DNA of 64,000 bases from Whalleya microplaca (lineage: Eukaryota; Ascomycota; Sordariomycetes; Xylariales; Xylariaceae). Shown here one piece after another: positions 47,502 through 59,880 of the stretch. A model generated the notes under the pieces. It had not been told where the DNA came from. It made no database searches and worked only from the letters and a program-made list of their open reading frames with translations. The stretch is from positions 62,001-126,000 of the forward strand of contig MU385746.1 of assembly GCA_022497155.1 (NCBI GenBank), in the 5' to 3' direction. How positions within the stretch are numbered: position 1 is the first letter of the stretch; every line of letters starts with the position of its first letter. Both the position numbers and the translations under genes were made by a program.

Positions 47502-49034
47502 ATGTCTTCTTCAGTTGAGCACACAAACGGTGCCGGTTCCGTGGGGAACACATCGGACTGGACTCCGTCATCGTGGAGGTCGAAGCCAATCAAGCAATGC
47601 CCAGAGTACCCAGATGTCAATGCGTTAAAGAAGGCCACAACTGAACTCACCAAACTACCGCCCATCGTCCACCCCCATGAGATCAACAGACTCAAGCAGA
47701 ATCTTCGGGACGTTGCTGAAGGAAATGCCTTTCTTCTGCAAGGAGGTGACTGCGCCGAGCTCTTCGACTACTGCCGCCAGGACGCAATTGAATCCAAAAT
47801 CAAGCTCCTGCTCCAGATAAGCCTGGTTCTAATCTGGGGTGCTGATAAGCGAGTCGTTAGAATCGGTCGCATGGCTGGACAGTATGCGAAACCCAGATCG
47901 AGTCCAACTGAAATTGTCGATGGGAAGGAGGTTCCTTCATTCCGAGGTGATATACTAAATGGCTACCACCTTGAAGACCGAGAGTTAGATCCACAGAGGC
48001 TCGTTAAGTATGATCCCTCTTTCTCATAAGACTCAACTAGAAACCCCGGTCATTTGCTCACACAATGTCCTCACAGAGCTTATAACCATTCAGCAGCAAC
48101 TCTGAACTATGTCCGAGCAGCAATCTCTGCCGGTATTGCAGATTTGCATCGGCCTCTAAATTGGAGTCTAGGTCATGTAAAAGACCCTCATTTAAAGGCT
48201 AAATACACAGAGGCTGTTCGCTTCCTTCAGGACATGCTTCGATTCATGCACACAATAGGGGCAGATCGGAGCTCGAAGCTTGATACAATAGACTTGTTCA
48301 CGAGCCATGAAGGCCTACTTCTGGAGTACGAGGAAAGTCTCACTAGATTGATGGAAAGACCAACGCCGGCGCTTTCGGAGGACGGCGCTCCGGCGACGAA
48401 TGGGACCGGCGAAAAGCGAAAGGAGTATTACGATACTTCGGCACATTTCATCTGGATCGGCGATAGGACTCGTCAAATTGACGGCGCCCATGTGGAGTTC
48501 TTCCGCGGCATTGCAAATCCCATTGGTGTCAAGGTCGGTCCTACGACGCCTGTTTCGGACTTGCTTGAGTTGCTGCGCACTTTGAACCCAGATCGCGAGG
48601 TCGGGAAAATCACTTTGATTACCCGTTATGGTGCTCCTAAGGTCAGGGAGCTTCTGCCGGCCCACATCCGAGCCGTGGAAGGCAGCGAGTACAAGGGCTG
48701 CGTCATCTGGCAGTGTGACCCGATGCATGGTAACACTCGATCAACAGGCACCGGCATCAAGACCCGACGGTTCAACGACATCTTCTCAGAGCTTCAGGAG
48801 ACGCTGCAGATCCACAAGGAAGAAGGTAGCTACCTTGGCGGTGTGCACCTAGAATTGACAGGCGACGCCGTCACGGAGTGCTTGGGTGGCAGTGAGGGAC
48901 TAGATGAGGATGACTTGTCGACAAACTACACTAGCTTCTGCGACCCGAGATTGAATGAGAAGCAAGCTCTGGAACTCGCTTTTCTTGTCGCAGATAGTTA
49001 CCGACAGGGGAGAGATCTTCACAAGAGCTGCTAA
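47502..49034 (+). CDS. class II 3-deoxy-7-phosphoheptulonate (DAHP) synthase
   Basis: Two exons (47502-48007, 48077-49034) encode 487 residues. The enzyme condenses phosphoenolpyruvate and erythrose 4-phosphate in the first step of the shikimate pathway. It belongs to the plant and microbial class II type, not the yeast ARO3/ARO4 class I type. Diagnostic blocks: LLQGGDCAELF, VVRIGRMAGQYAKPRSS, PSFRGDILNGY, AYNHSAATLNYVRA, HFIWIGDRTRQIDGAHVEFFRG, NPIGVKVGPTT, ITRYGA and the metal/substrate loop WQCDPMHGNT. Splicing out 48008-48076 gives LVKAYNHSAATLN, where the family usually has RAYNQSAATLN. Ser/Thr-rich N-terminal 30 residues are variable in the family. Some fungal class II copies sit in secondary-metabolite clusters, but the neighbours here (HYPK, WSS1) do not suggest that. 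Confidence 0.95.
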
Positions 49035-49628
49035 ATACATTGATTATGGCTCATGACATTTCGGTCGGTTTGGCGCTAGACCATCGAACCGGGGAATGGG
49101 GAATTGGGAAGCAGAAACAGATCTGTAGTCACGCATGAAGGCAGCCTAGCATGCGACGGAAAATAAATGAAAAGCAAGGTCTTGTTCTATGAATCACTGG
49201 CTATACGATTGTCTGCCCAAGTCTTCGAGCTATTGGTCACAAGCAGAGTAGAAACTATATGACAGGTGCTTTGGATACCTAGGTAAATATTCGATATTTC
49301 AGGGGTCAAGGATATCGCATATCTGCATATCTTATCATTGGCATGCAACTAATCAGATCGCGGGGCAATGACTACTATTTGTAAGAAAGCCCAGGCAACA
49401 TTCACTTTCGTGTCCAATCCCCAGTGGCGTGTAAGACAACAACAATCACAGAAAATTCTAGGAGCCTGATGGCTTACCTCATGGACTTAGGCAGTCTGGG
49501 CTTTGCAAATGGATGAACCCATTATTAACTTAATTATTTGTTTATTGTTTGCCTTCGTACATATTTGACCTTAAGAGTTTCCACCTACTGAAGATATCTA
49601 GAGATATCCGTGACATGTGTTTCTCAAG
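49035..49628. other. intergenic region, no gene seen
   Basis: About 590 bp between DAHP synthase and the WSS1-like gene, AT-rich toward its right end. No repeat or RNA gene recognised. Confidence 0.6.
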
Positions 49629-50951
49629 ATGGGGGAAATAGATCCCCTGATCCTCTCGTACTCTCATCTAGCCGAATTTCCGCGGCAAAAGGATGCTTTA
49701 CAGACCCTCAAAAAGGTGGCTTCTATGGTGAAGCCCATCATGAGGGCAAGAGGATGGAAGGTGAAGCAACTCACGGAGTTCTACCCTGACGAGCATAACC
49801 TATTAGGTATGCTATGGATTTGATACTTATCTGGTGACTCACGGTTGATGCTAATTTTAATAGGCCTAAACATCGGTCATGGTCAGAGGATATGTCTTCG
49901 GCTACGATATCCCGGCGATCGCAACCAGTTTCTTCCTATCGAACAGGTCGTCGATACGATGCTCCACGAGCTGGCACACAATGTCCACGGTCCCCACGAC
50001 GCCAAGTTTCAGGCACTATGGGATCAGCTACGAGACGAACACGAGTCACTTCTTATGAAGGGGTACACTGGCGACGGGTTCTTATCCGAGGGGCATCGTC
50101 TTGGTGGAAGAGCAAAGCCCAGGGATGAAGCTCGCAGAATCGCCCGAGTGGCCGCAGAAAAGCGTCGCGCTCTGAACGCAGGCTCGGGTCAACGGCTGGG
50201 TGGTTCCGCTCCTCTTCCAGGCCAGGATATCAGAAACGTTATCGTCGGCGCCGTCGAGCGTCGCAATAGGACCCTCCAGGGCTGCGCAAACAACAGACAG
50301 ACACAAGAGCAAATTCGCGAGATAGCCGACACGGCAACTCGGAACGGTTTCAAGACGAAAGCTGAAGAGGACGCCGCAAACGACGCTGCCATAGCCCAGG
50401 CACTATGGGAGCTGGGACAAGAGGAAGAGAGAGCGAAAAAGGGCAACGCTTATGTCCCGCCAAGTGCGGGTACCTCCGCGGGGAGCGTGCCGGCAGCCGT
50501 TCCGAGACGGGGGCCGGAGCCGAGAGCAAGGCCACCGCCCCCACCACCATCGCGCCGGGTTGAGCACAATGCGGAAAAGAGCCAGGGCTCCACCATGTGG
50601 ACGTGCGACATCTGCACCCTTGAGAACCCGGTTAATTTCTTGTGTTGCGATGCATGTGGCACGGAGAGGAGCGAGAAGGCCACCAAGGAGTCAGCTGCTG
50701 AATCGTCCAAACGACAGCGAACAACGATCGACCTCACCAAGTCCACGTCCAAGTCCAAGTCCAAAGCGATCGGCAAGCCGAAGACGTCGTCTAATATCGT
50801 GTCCTTGAAATCCGGGTTAGGTCCGGCTCCGTCATCTTCATCTACACCACCTGTACCGCAGACGTGGACATGCTCATTTTGCGGACGGGTCCGGGAGCGG
50901 ATATGGTGGTCGTGTGACATGTGCGGCAGCATCAAGCAGGAGTCCAAGTGA
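49629..50951 (+). CDS. WSS1: WSS1-like DNA-dependent metalloprotease (WLM domain)
   Basis: Two exons (49629-49806, 49864-50951) encode 421 residues. WSS1/Spartan proteases cut proteins crosslinked to DNA and SUMO-modified targets. The WLM domain covers about residues 1-200, with catalytic motif HELAHNVHGPHD at 94-105 (His94, Glu95, His98, His104). FLSEGHRLGG follows as in yeast Wss1. Two RanBP2-type zinc fingers end the protein: WTCDICTLENPVNFLCCDACG at about 318-338 and WTCSFCGRVRERIWWSCDMCG at about 395-415. The second has a longer basic loop. IDLTKS between them resembles a SUMO-interacting motif. The ATG at 49629 gives the usual short N-terminus before PLILSYSHLAEFPRQKDAL. The intron is phase 1 and rebuilds LLGLNIGHGQRI. 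Confidence 0.93.
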
Positions 50952-52569
50952 CGATTACAATCACAATTGTGATAAACTCTAGTAGATATCTCGCTGGATT
51001 ACGGATGTATGCAGACCCCTTATTATGGTGATCCTGAGCTGGGTTAAGGTCCGAGTGTACTTAAGAAATTTTGCAGGGTTCGCAGTATGACATCATATCT
51101 GCGGCTCTGGTGTTCACATGTTGACACATACCGAACTTGTGAACTTTATTTAACTTTACTTCGCATCCTTTGGATGAATATTCCATGTGTTCAAAGATAA
51201 GCTTGATCTTGCTACTGCGTATTCCGATCGATGAACTACACGTAGGAAGAGAAATTGCGGGGATTGCGGCTAGGTGTCTAGGACAGTTGTTCAGGTTGCA
51301 GCTGTGATATCAGTTCCCCATGACGCTATCGCGTAGCGGCACGTCGCGTGGTTTTCGTCCATAGGGGCTACATAACTATAATTAGGCTTTATGTATCAGC
51401 AACCTGACATTATGATACATATACATGTAGCATAGTATCACTCAGTAACTCAACTCTTCTTGATAACTACCTGAAATTTTTTTAATTTCTTGCAAAGATG
51501 AAAAGGGGCTTTTCGATTATATTTGTTGGAGTATATATAGTCTGTACTCGGTATGCTTTTCAGTACTAGTTGAGCGCGCATCCGCGCACTCCGTAGGGCC
51601 AAGCTTTAATTGAACCTGATCTGGATTAGTTACAATAAAGTAAACTTTGGGGTTCTGTAATCGTCGCGTTGTGATCTCCACTGCGCTATAGGAAATGGTA
51701 TGATTTGAGGGTATGACATCATTATTGGCTCCATACCCTATTTTACATACGAGGTGTATGCTCACATGATGGAGATGATTATCGCTCATCAGGGTCCTCC
51801 TCACTGTCTGAGACAGACGGTGTGAGGCAGACGACAGGACAACCTATCAACCTATCACGGAGCCGTAGCGTGACAGGCATGATATGTAGTAGCTAACACG
51901 AAAATGCTGCCCTTGCATTTGCGATCGGAGCAAGGCAACCAGCTGAGATGCTGGTGAGCCAATTGCAACATCTCTGCTAATGACAGCCGCAAGGGAACGT
52001 CATTTGGTTCGGTGGCATTTGGTTCGGGGTTGGCTTGGGCCGTTACTACCATCAATCGATCTAAGGAGTCCAGGCGCTGCCAGGGGCGATCCGCAGCCCA
52101 CGCTATGTATTTTTGACAAGTGCGGATGGCGGATATGGCCATCATAATGGCAGTTTGACATGCGATGATTGGACTCTATCTCTAGGAGGATGCTTGTATT
52201 TCCATTCTTAGCACTGCCCTACGCTACTTATGTATGTTAAATGCTATTATTATCAGACGCAATTCTGCGAGCGACATACCGTGTATAAATACATATATAC
52301 GTTTATGCGATCAGTCAAGCTCAGCCAATATTCTACTATCGAAGAGTCTGGGAGTAGAACCCCGGTAAAAGAAAACCGAGGCCCGTGCATAGGCTTATGA
52401 CACTGTATCGACGACATAGTTTCGGACATAATATATGAAATCTACACATACATATACACATACACATATACAACATATACAATCCAAGGAGGCATCGATC
52501 AAGAGGATGATTGCCCGGCTTTCCTGCAATCCAAGCAATTCAAACAGGAGTGCAAATTCACCAGACTTT
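50952..52569. other. gene-free interval left of the 573-bp element
   Basis: About 1.6 kb, AT-rich. Minus-strand frames at 51517-51804 and 51855-52145 have no family signature or splicing pattern and are not called. A CATATACACATACACATATACA run lies at 52446-52476. The last 8 bp (52562-52569, CAGACTTT) are the left target duplication of the following element. Confidence 0.5.
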
Positions 52570-53142
52570 CGGCCCAGGTAGAAAAACCACGGTTATTTTT
52601 TAGAAAAACCACTCATTTTAAATCTACCCACTGAATATCTCGGTAACGCATACAACATGGGCTCCCATACAAACTAGTATGGAGATTAATGACAATCCAA
52701 GAAATCGGATATCACTTCCTTGGTTTTTGTCATTGTCACTAATATAGTACTTCCATTTGAGTGAAGCTTGCATATGAATATAAGTACCTTTAGTAGGTAC
52801 TTTTATTCAAGTAAATTTTATTCGCCGATATAAGTACCTTTATTTAAGGTATAATATTCAGGTCAATTTTATATACAGGTATAAGTACCTAAAAAAGGTA
52901 CTTATATTTAAGTGAACGATATGTATAAATCCAAGTACCTTACAGTCAACTGTCTATATATCGAAAATACTTATATTTGAGTGCGACATACCTAGAAAAT
53001 AAGGTATCGCAAATGCAGTTATCTGTGCACATAGGATTGACATTGATTTACATATTACGTTGTATGGGAATCCATGTCACGTCTGTGCAAAGTGGATGTG
53101 TGGTTTTTCTAAAAAATAACCGTGGTTTTTCTACCTGGGCCG
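52570..53142. mobile_element. 573-bp inverted-repeat nonautonomous element with internal tandem array
   Basis: The ends are perfect 43-bp inverted repeats (52570-52612 and 53100-53142) beginning CGGCCCAGGTAGAAAAACCA. An identical 8-bp direct repeat, CAGACTTT, flanks the element (52562-52569 and 53143-53150). Weaker inverted similarity goes further in: CATGGGCTCCCATACAA near 52658 matches CATGGATTCCCATACAA read from the other end. The centre holds about four tandem copies of a roughly 50-bp unit starting with (A)TAAGTACCT at 52781, 52831, 52881 and 52931, each containing a small palindrome of the AAGTACC/GGTACTT kind. There is no coding frame. An 8-bp duplication fits hAT-type or Mutator-like elements; the CGG terminus and long repeats make the superfamily uncertain. 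Confidence 0.85.
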
Positions 53143-54474
53143 CAGACTTTATACCTAATCTCCTAAACATCCCTGGCTGCAGGCTGCAGGACAGCCATCT
53201 GCGATGTAACGTTGAAAGTCAGAATTGGTAGCTGGCGTGGCATTGGCACAGTATATCGGAACTTCACCCTTGCGTAGACACTGTATTTTGGACCGATGTC
53301 TAACCCCACTAGGGCAAAAACAGTTGTCTCACAGTGCGGAGCTTTGCTCGAACGGCAGTTTGTCTTACACCCTGTCAACCTGGCCTTGCACCCTGTCAGC
53401 TCTCCAATTGAAGACCGGCGATCATAAGTTTTGACCACCAGGGCCCTGTCATACCCATCGGGACCTGTCACTTTGAAAGCTGTCTGCCTCTGTGCCTCAT
53501 GTGCCTCGGTTTTCTTGTCTCACCTTACCAGCTTTGCCGGCCTACCACCGTAGCCTGGTAGTCTGTCGCATACAGATAGAGCAGCAACTTAAGGTTGACT
53601 GGGGAATCCCCGCCAACCTTATGTAGACATGGAGCTCAGGACGGTACCTAATTAGCTTCTCCGTCATATCCAGTGCCCTGTGCGGGTGCCTACGCAGTAT
53701 GTATTATTTATGTACGTATGTATGTATGTTATGTATGTATGTACTTACATACATACATACCTAACTACATCTCAACTACCTAACCTACTTCATACATAAC
53801 CTACGACCTGCCTAGCAGTAGCGGTAAGTATACAGGTATACTGTATCTGGACAGTGTCAGGCCGACCTCGCGCGTTCTGTAGTCTGCATTCTTTCGTAGC
53901 CCAAACTCGAAAGACCCTTCGTGCTCCTAATCCGTGCCCTCTCGAAAAATCCCCAATTGGATTCATCCCACTACCGTCCTGTCCTGTCCGTACCCAACCT
54001 CAACCGCCGCATCGCGACGAGGTTCACGCACACTCACCCTTACAACACACATGCACACATGCACACACAGAGCCGTCACAGCACTGGCAGACCCCGAGAC
54101 GAAATCCCATCTACATGTACGGCTAGTTCTTCCCGGCTAGCCTATATGCCACGGCTCACTCTCTTCCCTGTTAAAAAGTTGCCTTCCGCCTCCCGTACTC
54201 TGTCTAATCAGAGTTGTGTGTATGTGTGTGGACTAGTGTCACCGACCGTTCGAGACTTTCCCCGATGGTTGCGCTGGTGCTGTCTCAACCAGAGATTTGT
54301 AAATCTTCTATCTCAGTCTTCGGTTACCGATTAGCAAACTCTACTATTCCTTTCCTTGTCGAAACGCCTCTTTCACCATCGTGTGCTGTTGCGTATGACT
54401 TCGGAGAGCTTTACTGGGAGCTTTACTGAGAGCCTTATGCCTTGTCCTCCGTCCATGCCATCCGGCCCAGCGAT
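53143..54474. other. interval between the inverted-repeat element and the histidine kinase, including its leader
   Basis: About 1.3 kb. It contains the right target duplication, a TATG microsatellite, and from about 53850 a pyrimidine-rich region that is probably the kinase promoter and leader. That stretch carries several upstream ATGs, among them 54050, 54058, 54114 and 54437. No separate gene is supported. Confidence 0.55.
53711..53761. repeat. TATG/CATA self-complementary microsatellite
   Basis: TATG-type repeats on the left (to about 53742) are followed by their complement, CATA repeats, on the right, so the whole block could fold into a hairpin. Confidence 0.8.
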
Positions 54475-54478
54475 ATGA
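54437..54478 (+). promoter_or_regulatory. 13-codon upstream ORF overlapping the histidine kinase start (ATGA)
   Basis: ATG at 54437 opens a 13-codon frame (MPCPPSMPSGPAI) that ends in TGA at 54476-54478. This stop overlaps the kinase ATG (54475-54477) as ATGA. If the transcript leader includes it, ribosomes would meet it directly before the main start, an arrangement that allows coupling by reinitiation. Its use depends on the transcription start, which is not known. Confidence 0.45.
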
Positions 54479-57400
54479 CACTCACAAACGCCCCCGGCGC
54501 CTCCAGTCATGTGCTACCCTCGAGCTCCCTGTCCATGCATCCAGATTCCCTCTCATCAGCTTTAGAATGTACACCACCTTCCCCGCCGACGCAGAACTTT
54601 GACGACAGCCATGGACGCTCCCGTCGCCCAATTGACCCGTCCGCCGTTCAAGACGGCGTCCCCTTCTCTCTCAGTAACAATCGCATGTTGCGGGAAGTAT
54701 CGGCCATGACGCCCAAGGAGAAACGATCACCGTCGGGAAGTCCCTTCAGACTGCCCATGCCTTTAATCTCGCCAGGGCAGCTTGCTTTCTCTGCCATGCA
54801 GTTTTTGCCCATGCCTCTGCTGGTATTAAACAATCTGAAGACCGTCGTGTTAGCAAACGAAGCTATGGGAAAGCTGTTAGGCTTGCTAGATTCGCCTCAG
54901 TCTCAGGAAGAGGCCGTTATCATATCCGAAAGCCTTCGTGGCCAAACACTGTCGCAAATCGGTATTGACATGATACAGGATGGTAGGCCAGTTTTCGTGT
55001 CGTGGGATTCTTTCCTGGACGGCTTAGTGATTGAGATGGGCGCAAAGCATGCAGTAGACACGTCCGCCCCCAACGCTGCGGATGCTGCCGGCGAGTCAAC
55101 GCCGACTGCGGACGATCCGAAGGCAACGGCGCCCGATGGTATTTTAGGTAAACCCGCGTCGGATTCCGTCGTCGATGTGGTGGTGATGTCCAAAGATTTC
55201 AACCCGGCCAGTGTTCCACAGTCAAAAAGATCCGAATACCAGACTTTTGCGAAGATGATTATCACGATATGGGAAATCGAAAATAACCAGACCTATTATA
55301 CTCTAACCTTTACCAACGCCGAGTCTGCGCCGCCATCTATCCCGGGTACTCGGATTCCTATCGCACGAACTTCCACACTGGACGCTGCCGAGCGTAAATC
55401 CATCTCGAATTCAAACCCCCCCTCAGTCAGCTCAAGTCACGATTCAAACTCGCCCTCTTTCCGAATCAGCCCTAGCGCTGTCTCTGTCTCGTCGGGCCCC
55501 TTTCCGCCTATGGGGCCCCCATCTCGCTTACCTCAGTCGAGCACGCCTTCCGTCCTCCAGAAGATGACCGTAATCAAGGATGCGCTTTTGGACAATACTG
55601 AAATGCCGATCTTGGCGATGTGGAAAGATGGTAGTGCACCAGTCATGAATAGGGCAGCCCGGGACCTTTTCAAAACAACCAACAGCATTAATACTCGTGA
55701 CGGATATGACTTGCTTCCGCAATGGGATGTATGGAGTGAGGACTTCTCGAAAAAATATGACGAATCCGAATTCCCCATTGCCGTACTTTTGAAAGACCAG
55801 AAACCTTTCTCGGGGTGGAGAGTCGGCATGCGCAACCAACACCAGGACTCTAAAATAGTATTTGACGTGCTTGGTGAGCTAATCACAGATGACGAAACTA
55901 ATGAAGTCGTTGGAGGGGTCATTACTTGCCGAGACGTGACACACTTGGCTCGAGAGATAACGCAGATTAAAGAGGCAGACGAGGAGAGGTTCAAGCTCAT
56001 CTGCGATACTATGCCTCAAATGGTATGGACGACAACCCCCACCGGCATGCACGACTTCTTCAACAATCGTTGGTTTGACTATACGGGCCTATTACCAGAC
56101 GATTCTATGGATTTAGGTTGGAAGCGCGCATTCCATCCAGACGATATGCCAGCCACCGAGAAAAGATGGCAACACAGCTTAACCACGGGAGATCCATACA
56201 CCACAGAGTACCGTTGTCTTAGCAAGGAGGGCGAGTGGAGGTGGATGCTGGGGCGAGCATTACCGTTAAAAAATAAGCACACGGGGAAAATTGAGAAGTG
56301 GTTTGGCACTTGCACCGATATTCACGAGACACTCGAAGCGAAGTTAGCAGCGAAACAGACTAGGGAGCAGCTTCTGAGCGTTCTCACTCACGCCAGAACC
56401 ACAATATTCTCCGTGGATCGCGCATGTAGAGTCACCATGTTGGAAGGCGCATTAATATGGGACATAGGGAATGATTCGGACTCGTCAGGCTATATGGGGA
56501 AGGATGTTTTCGAAGTGTTCAACGACATCAAGGCCTCCAGAGAGGGAGAGGTAACTACGTTTCTCAACCCGCTCAAACATCTATTAGCCGGCAACCAGGT
56601 AACTGAGACCGTCCATGAGCATCAAATAGGTGGGTATATCATACTCTGACTTACACACAAATATTTACTAATTATCTAGATGATCATTTCTACCGCACCA
56701 GATTCTTGCCTATCCTTGAGAAGGACAAGCAAGATGCTAAGGCAGATGCCTCGCCTATTGCAGGAGTCATCGGCGTCATCATGAACGTTACCGAATTGAA
56801 GGAGCGAGAACAAGATCTTAAACAGCAAGTCAAGGAAAAGAGGCAGCTGAAGGCTAACGAAGCTGCGGCGAAAGAAGCTAGCCGTCTGAAGAGTCAATTC
56901 TTGGCAAACGTAAGCTCGTGACCCTGTCATGCAGGCAGGCTAGAACTAACCTGGCGCAGATGTCCCACGAAATCCGAACGCCAATTACCGGGGTAATAGG
57001 AATGGCTGAACTCCTTCTCGACCTGCCTCTGGGTGAGGAACAGAGAGAGTACGCCGAGAACGTCAGTCGATCTGCAAACGCGCTTCTTACTGTAATCAAT
57101 GACATTCTGGACTTTTCAAAAGTTGAATCTGGCCGATTGGACATCGAGGAGGTTCAGTTCTCCCTTTCTGTGGTGGTACAAGATGTCTCCAAGATGTTGA
57201 GCTTCGCGGCCGAAAGGAAGAACTTGGATTTCCGTTCCGATATCTCGCTTGACATCGAGAACGACCTTGTAGTATTGGGGGATCCCGGCCGAGTCAGACA
57301 AATCATTACGAATCTTCTCACCAACAGTATCAAATTTACCATGAATGGCTACGTCAAGTTTTCGGTTTGGAAGGAGAAAGAGACGAACGACACGATCGAG

Positions 57401-58756
57401 ATCAAATTCGTTATCGAAGACACTGGCATTGGCATCGAAGACGATGTCCGTAAACGTTTATTCCAGCCGTTCAGCCAAGGAGATCCTTCAACGGCCAGAA
57501 AATTCGGAGGAACGGGTTTGGGATTAACGATATGCAAGAATCTGCTAGATTTAATGCGCGGGAGGATCACGTTGCAGTCTTCGGTCGGACACGGCACAAC
57601 GGCGACTTTCTGGATACCGTTCAACAAACCCCAGACTCCACAGCGGTCGTCCGTGGTCGGTGTGGGTCGGCTACCGGATCGACTACAATCCGAAATGAGC
57701 GTTTCTTGTAACAGTTCAGAACATGAGCATTTCTTAGGAACGCCAGCGAGCGAGACTTTACAAAGCCCTCTAGACAAGTCGAGATTACCCCGACGGCAGA
57801 AAGGTGTCAATATAGCGTCGCCGTTCACTTTCGATAATGAAGATCTCCCCCTGTCGGAACGCGCTAAAATTCGGGTCCTTGTAGTCGAGGATAAGTAAGT
57901 CGTCCACAAAATGAGTGTGACCATCTCGCTAATTTAGTGTTTTAGTGCAATAAATCAGCAAATCGCGACCAAGACCATCAAGAAACTTGGGTTCAGCGTT
58001 TGCGCAGCATGGAATGGGAGAGAAGCGTTGGATTACCTTGAGTCGTGCAGAGAAGGCAAATATCCTAAGCCCGATATTATTCTGATGGATGTGCAAATGC
58101 CCGTTATCGATGGGTACAAGTGTACGCACATCCTACGACATCACGTACCGTATAAAGCCTATACCGATGATGTGCCTATTGTGGCGATGACGGCTTCGGC
58201 TATCCAGGGGGACCGGGAGAAGTGCACGAAAGCGGGTATGGATGATTACCTTGCCAAGCCTGTCAAGAGTTCAACTCTCGAAAGGATGTTAGTGAGATGG
58301 AGTCGATTCCGCAGAAAGGTAGCTTCTTCAGCCACACCTTCACTACATCATTCTATGTCCGACTGCTCCGATTCAGCCGGCCATTGTATTAGCTCGGATA
58401 TACCCGTGCCTGGTGGTACTCCCGATATTATGGCGCAAACTCCGGAGCGTTCGACGTTTGGAGATTGGGGCCATTCGGAGGATGATCGCGGGAACCTACT
58501 CACGCCCAAGCCGTTGGCAAGGAACGCTTCAAACGAGATGAATACATTCCCCTTTGGGATCTCGCAGCCGGCCAGACAGCTCGATAGTGACGAGTTGGCC
58601 ATGCACCTTAGGGATGACAAGCTCATGGATGCCGCTAGCAATAATCATTCGACCAAGCCAATGTCTCACAGCGTCACAGAGGGCGATTCTTTGACGGAGG
58701 AAAACGTGGAGAGGCTGGAGAAGGAGGGAAGGAATGACAACCTCCCCAGGAGATGA
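54475..58756 (+). CDS. PAS-containing hybrid histidine kinase
   Basis: Four exons (54475-56629, 56680-56909, 56960-57894, 57946-58756) encode 1376 residues. Order: a Ser/Pro-rich N-terminus; a PAS-like region near 110-290; another near 370-520; a clear PAS fold with PAC at about 515-625 (MPQMVWTTTPTGMHDFFNNR, WFGTCTDIHE); a further PAS near 640-760; a coiled linker; HisKA with phospho-acceptor His798 in SHEIRTP; HATPase with NLLTNSIKF, DTGIGI and GGTGLGL; and a receiver domain with phospho-acceptor Asp1155 in ILMDVQMP and the lysine of AKPVKS. No membrane segment is seen, so it is probably cytosolic and signals through an HPt protein. The layout resembles the fungal TcsA/Fos-1 class, but the exact group is not certain. 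All exons join in frame across conserved blocks; an in-frame stop at 54427 fixes the start at 54475. Confidence 0.93.
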
Positions 58757-59274
58757 ACATCGATTTAGACGGAAAAATTTATCATGGGCGTTCAGGTTGT
58801 CAGGCTCGGGCTCTAGGTATGCGTGGGTCAGGATTTATGGCATTCATCTCCTTTGTCGCCGAGTACGGCTGGCTGGCGTCCTGTTGTTACGCCCACTCAT
58901 GACCATACAGTAAAATTTTTGGAAATTCTGAATCTGATCGGCGTCATCAGATGTGGACGGCCAGAATGTGTTTGTTTTATGGCTGGCGACATGGCTTCGT
59001 TTTTTTTCTGCCGGCTAGGGGCATGGACACAAGAGAGTCCCTTATGTCAGACATACACGGGATCTGATCTACCTACCCACGCGTAGGTATAGATTTCAGA
59101 TGGGGCTTATCATAGACCGGGGGGTTTAAAGGGCCTAGCTAGCTTAAGGATTACATCCAAGTAACTACGCATAGAGTATATACACACATATGACTTTTTC
59201 TACCTTGTGTATATAGCAAGCTATCTGGGGTGATAATATATATTTATATTTATTAATATATAAAAGTATTAAAT

Positions 59275-59279
<5 letters not shown>

Positions 59280-59316
<37 letters not shown>

Positions 59317-59405
59317 ATATATGTTTATGTGTGTGTGTGTGTATATATATATATGTGTGTGTGTGTGTATATATATGTATATGTGTGTGTATGTGTGTGC
59401 GTGTG
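59280..59405. repeat. TA/TG compound microsatellite
   Basis: Alternating purine-pyrimidine sequence: a run of TA, then interleaved TG and TA blocks. It is preceded by AT-only sequence and followed by a purine run near 59456-59475. Confidence 0.9.
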
Positions 59406-59766
59406 TTAAAATAATATTTTATTTATATATAATTATAAAGTGTATTTTTATATTTAAAGAAAAAAAAAGAAAAGAAATAAACCAGGCGTATCTACCGTCC
59501 ACGCACACCGACACTGGGGCCCCGGCGGGCAGCTTCTTCATACGCGTAGACAGAGGCAGCAGGGCATAAGGCCGCGAGTCGCTGGAAGGAGCGAGCTTCC
59601 ATACGGGAATATCATAATTCGAACCCGGCTCTCCTGGTTAGATTGGTCTGGATAACTGGCCAGGCCACCAGTCCAATCGTTGGGATTTCTGTGTCTTGTT
59701 TTGTACTATATACCTTACGAGTGCTACTAGCAATGCTATTGGCGGGTCAGCATTCACTCACTATTT

Positions 59767-59880
59767 GGCTGCTATTCACTTTCTCTTCACAATGGGGTAG
59801 TATATCACCCTTCTATCACCTATCCGGCTACCATTCACTTGCCCTTCACAATGGGCCGGTAATTCACCCATCTATTATCA
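59767..59880 (+). repeat. diverged 59-bp tandem duplication
   Basis: Two units start with GGCTGCTATTCACT (59767) and GGCTACCATTCACT (59826) and share CTTCACAATGGG and TTCACCC/TATCACCC at matching positions. The word CATTCACT also occurs just upstream at 59750, hinting at an older partial copy. No coding frame. Confidence 0.7.

Noticed and set aside
46475..50951. Secondary-metabolite cluster around the class II DAHP synthase
   Set aside because: The neighbours are HYPK and WSS1, both housekeeping. No synthase, tailoring enzyme or transporter is adjacent.
59590..59645. TTCGAACCCGG stretch resembling a tRNA T-loop
   Set aside because: The flanking bases do not form the T-stem on either strand, and no A box or acceptor stem is present.
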